Positions 62,464 through 64,000 of a DNA stretch of 64,000 bases are shown piece by piece. The notes beneath the pieces are model-generated. The model had not been told where the DNA came from. It saw only the letters and a program-made list of their open reading frames with translations, and searched no databases. Both the position numbers and the translations under genes were made by a program. Origin of the DNA: Croceibacterium_B sp035470785 (lineage in GTDB: Bacteria > Pseudomonadota > Alphaproteobacteria > Sphingomonadales > Sphingomonadaceae); contig DATIQN010000039.1 of the NCBI GenBank assembly GCA_035470785.1, positions 1 to 64,000 on the forward strand, in the 5' to 3' direction. How positions within the stretch are numbered: position 1 is the stretch's first letter; each line of letters opens with the position of its first letter.

Positions 62464-63591
62464 ATGCCGCGCCGCGCCTTCCCTAGCCTCGCCGCTCTGC
62501 TGCTGCCAGCCTTCTTGCTGGCGGGTTGCGGCGGTACAGCGCCGAAGGAGCCGCCGCTGTCGCCTGCCGCGCTCAAGGCAGTGAGCAAGAACCCCGGCGT
62601 TCCGCGCGAGAAGCTCGCCCGCGCAGTCGATGCGCTATTCACAGGCGAAGGCATCGGCGAGACGCGCGCGGTGCTGGTGCTCCACGACGGCGCGATCGCC
62701 GCGGAGCGTTACGGCAAAGGGTATAGCGCTCGCACCAAGTTCCTCGGCTGGTCGATGTCGAAGACGGTCACCGGCGTGCTGATCGGAGTGCTCGTCTCCG
62801 AAGGACGGTTGCGGCTCGACGATTCTCCGCCGATCCCGGCGTGGCAGCGGTCCGGCGATCCGCGCGGCGACATCACGCTGCGGCAGTTGCTGCAGATGCG
62901 CTCGGGCCTGCGGCACAAGGAAAGTAGCGAGCCGATCTACGATTCGGGCGAGGTCCGGATGCTGTTCCGCGACGGGCGCGACGACATGGCCGCGTGGGCC
63001 GAAGCGCAGCCGATGGAGCACGAGGCCGGAAAGGTCTTCACGTATTCGACGCCAACCGGCGTCATCCTGGCCGACATCGCCGCCCGTATCCTGGCCCCTG
63101 GCGCCAAGCCCGACGCGCGCCGCCAGGCCGTCGCCGATTTCTTCGAATCGCGCGTGGCCGGTCCGCTCGGGGCGCCCTCATTCACACCCGAGTTCGATGC
63201 CGCGGGAACCTTGATCGGTGGCAGCATGATCTGGGCGACCGCGCGCGACTGGGGCAAGTTCGGCGAGATGCTGCGGCACAAGGGCGCGGTCAACGGCGCG
63301 CAACTGGTGCCCAAGGCATGGGTTGAATTCATGACCACGCCGAGCCCGCACGCGCCCGATTACGGGGCGATGACCTGGCTCAATCGCCCTTCGGGCGGCA
63401 AGCGCGACGAACTGTTCGCCAGCCAAGGACCGAAGGACGCCTTCGCGCTCAACGGCCATCTCGGGCAGTACGTGATCGTCTCGCCGTCGCAGGACCTGAC
63501 CATCGTCCGCCTTGGCAAGACCGACGACAAGGACCGGCCGGCGCTGATGCGGGCGCTGGCCAAAGTGGCCGCGCTTTACCCTTCGAGGTAG
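62464..63591 (+). CDS. Serine hydrolase, class C beta-lactamase family lipoprotein
   Basis: A 375-residue lipoprotein hydrolase: lipobox in FLLAGCGG of the signal peptide (start ATG 62464), the nucleophile motif S-x-x-K in GWSMSKTVTGVLIG, the Y-x-N-like YSTPTGVILADI and a late HLGQYVIV. This fold includes esterases, D-amino-acid amidases and beta-lactamases; a drug-resistance role is not shown. It is divergent from the cysteine-rich membrane protein gene (31-base gap) and overlaps the PhzF-family gene 3' end by 16 bases. Confidence 0.88.
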   Translation: MPRRAFPSLAALLLPAFLLAGCGGTAPKEPPLSPAALKAVSKNPGVPREKLARAVDALFTGEGIGETRAVLVLHDGAIAAERYGKGYSARTKFLGWSMSKTVTGVLIGVLVSEGRLRLDDSPPIPAWQRSGDPRGDITLRQLLQMRSGLRHKESSEPIYDSGEVRMLFRDGRDDMAAWAEAQPMEHEAGKVFTYSTPTGVILADIAARILAPGAKPDARRQAVADFFESRVAGPLGAPSFTPEFDAAGTLIGGSMIWATARDWGKFGEMLRHKGAVNGAQLVPKAWVEFMTTPSPHAPDYGAMTWLNRPSGGKRDELFASQGPKDAFALNGHLGQYVIVSPSQDLTIVRLGKTDDKDRPALMRALAKVAALYPSR

Positions 63592-64000
63592 AATGTCCCC
63601 TCGACCACCGTGGCGCACTCGCCGCCGAGCCACGCCTGCGCGCCATCGAGCCGGCACGTCAGGTCGCCGCCGCGTCGCGAGGCCTGGTGCGCGGTGAAGC
63701 TGTTGCGACCTAGCTTGGCGGTCCAGAACGGCGTCAGCGCGGCGTGGGCCGAGCCGGTTACGCTGTCCTCGTCGACCCCCGCGCCGGGCACGAACACCCT
63801 GCTGACGACGTCGGTTCGTTCACCGGGCGCGGTGCAGATGAACTGGTCGTCGCCCATCCTCGCGAGGCCCTTTACGTCGGGCCGGAGCGCGCGGACTTGC
63901 GCTTCGTCGGCGAACAGGAACACGCTGTAACGGTCAGGGCTACGCCATACCTCGAGCGGCGGCGAGCCAAGTAGCGCGGCGGCCTCGGGCCAGGCGCTGG
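63576..64000 (-). CDS. PhzF family protein, C-terminal part (cut by window edge)
   Basis: The visible 141 residues are the C-terminal half of a PhzF/YddE-type isomerase-like protein. The hallmark GVDEDSVTGSAHAALTPFW is present, preceded by SVFLFADEAQVRALRP and FVPGAG, with GRNSFTAHQASRRGGDL after it. The gene begins beyond 64000. Most bacterial relatives are of unknown function and are not phenazine genes; no other phenazine gene is seen. Confidence 0.88.
   Translation of the reverse strand, partial: SAWPEAAALLGSPPLEVWRSPDRYSVFLFADEAQVRALRPDVKGLARMGDDQFICTAPGERTDVVSRVFVPGAGVDEDSVTGSAHAALTPFWTAKLGRNSFTAHQASRRGGDLTCRLDGAQAWLGGECATVVEGTFYLEG

Noticed and set aside
62464..63591. Antibiotic-resistance beta-lactamase
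   Set aside because: It has the fold and SxxK motif, but the family is broad and mostly esterase or peptidase-like; nothing here points to lactam hydrolysis.
1..64000. CRISPR arrays, insertion sequences, prophage, integrative elements, tRNA or rRNA genes
   Set aside because: No repeat-spacer pattern, transposase or integrase, or tRNA/rRNA-like sequence was found when reading the window; a dedicated tRNA scan was not possible.

Overview
The window looks like chromosome from a high-G+C alphaproteobacterium, most likely a sphingomonad (Sphingomonadales). Pointers are a SciP-type CtrA inhibitor (60204-60503), a 1,560-residue NAD-dependent glutamate dehydrogenase, a DUF3576 lipoprotein beside leuS, GTG/ATG starts that overlap the preceding stop, and small secreted proteins ending in aromatic residues as outer-membrane proteins do. 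This placement is inference from gene content; no rRNA or other phylogenetic marker was compared. I saw no rRNA or tRNA gene, CRISPR array, insertion sequence, integrase or phage gene. Most of the window is core genome.

Left part (1-18170): the start of ugd; a short low-G+C patch; a minus-strand chaperone-usher pilus operon of the spore-coat-U (Csu, archaic) type, in the order pilin, pilin, usher, chaperone; thrS; agmatine deiminase; glnE with a one-cysteine peroxiredoxin; a secreted M23 peptidase convergent on galU across a clear terminator; fumC with a ribbon-helix-helix gene; an acetoacetyl-CoA reductase; and a secreted protein of unknown function.

Middle (18506-37859): DUF3576 lipoprotein, then a tight leuS-lptE-holA run; a decayed piece of a sugar transferase leading into an alpha/beta hydrolase; TPR protein, LLM flavin oxidoreductase, large glutamate dehydrogenase and a reductase-type flavoprotein; queG; an ABC-2 exporter pair; a Tat/lipoprotein-type msrB; a PilZ-like protein; and an M20 amidohydrolase.

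The most interesting part is 37879-43951: a Wzx-like flippase, a LicC/IPCT-like nucleotidyltransferase, a CDP-alcohol phosphatidyltransferase with a long N-terminal extension, a diacylglycerol-kinase-fold protein, a protein with Tam41-like features (Tam41 is the mitochondrial phosphatidate cytidylyltransferase), and a MobA-like nucleotidyltransferase. Together they suggest a self-contained pathway for an unusual phospholipid or phospho-headgroup. That reading is inference.

Right part (44197-64000): rpe-heparinase-like-purH; a 32-residue membrane peptide; a secreted msrA; a Fur-family regulator; dxs; two proteins of unknown function; a four-gene minus-strand operon (RND adaptor, RND pump with an unusual extra membrane insert, DUF445 protein, GNAT acetyltransferase); a GlsB-type membrane protein; sciP with an overlapping upstream partner; mnmA; a serine hydrolase; and the 3' part of a PhzF-family gene cut by the window edge.
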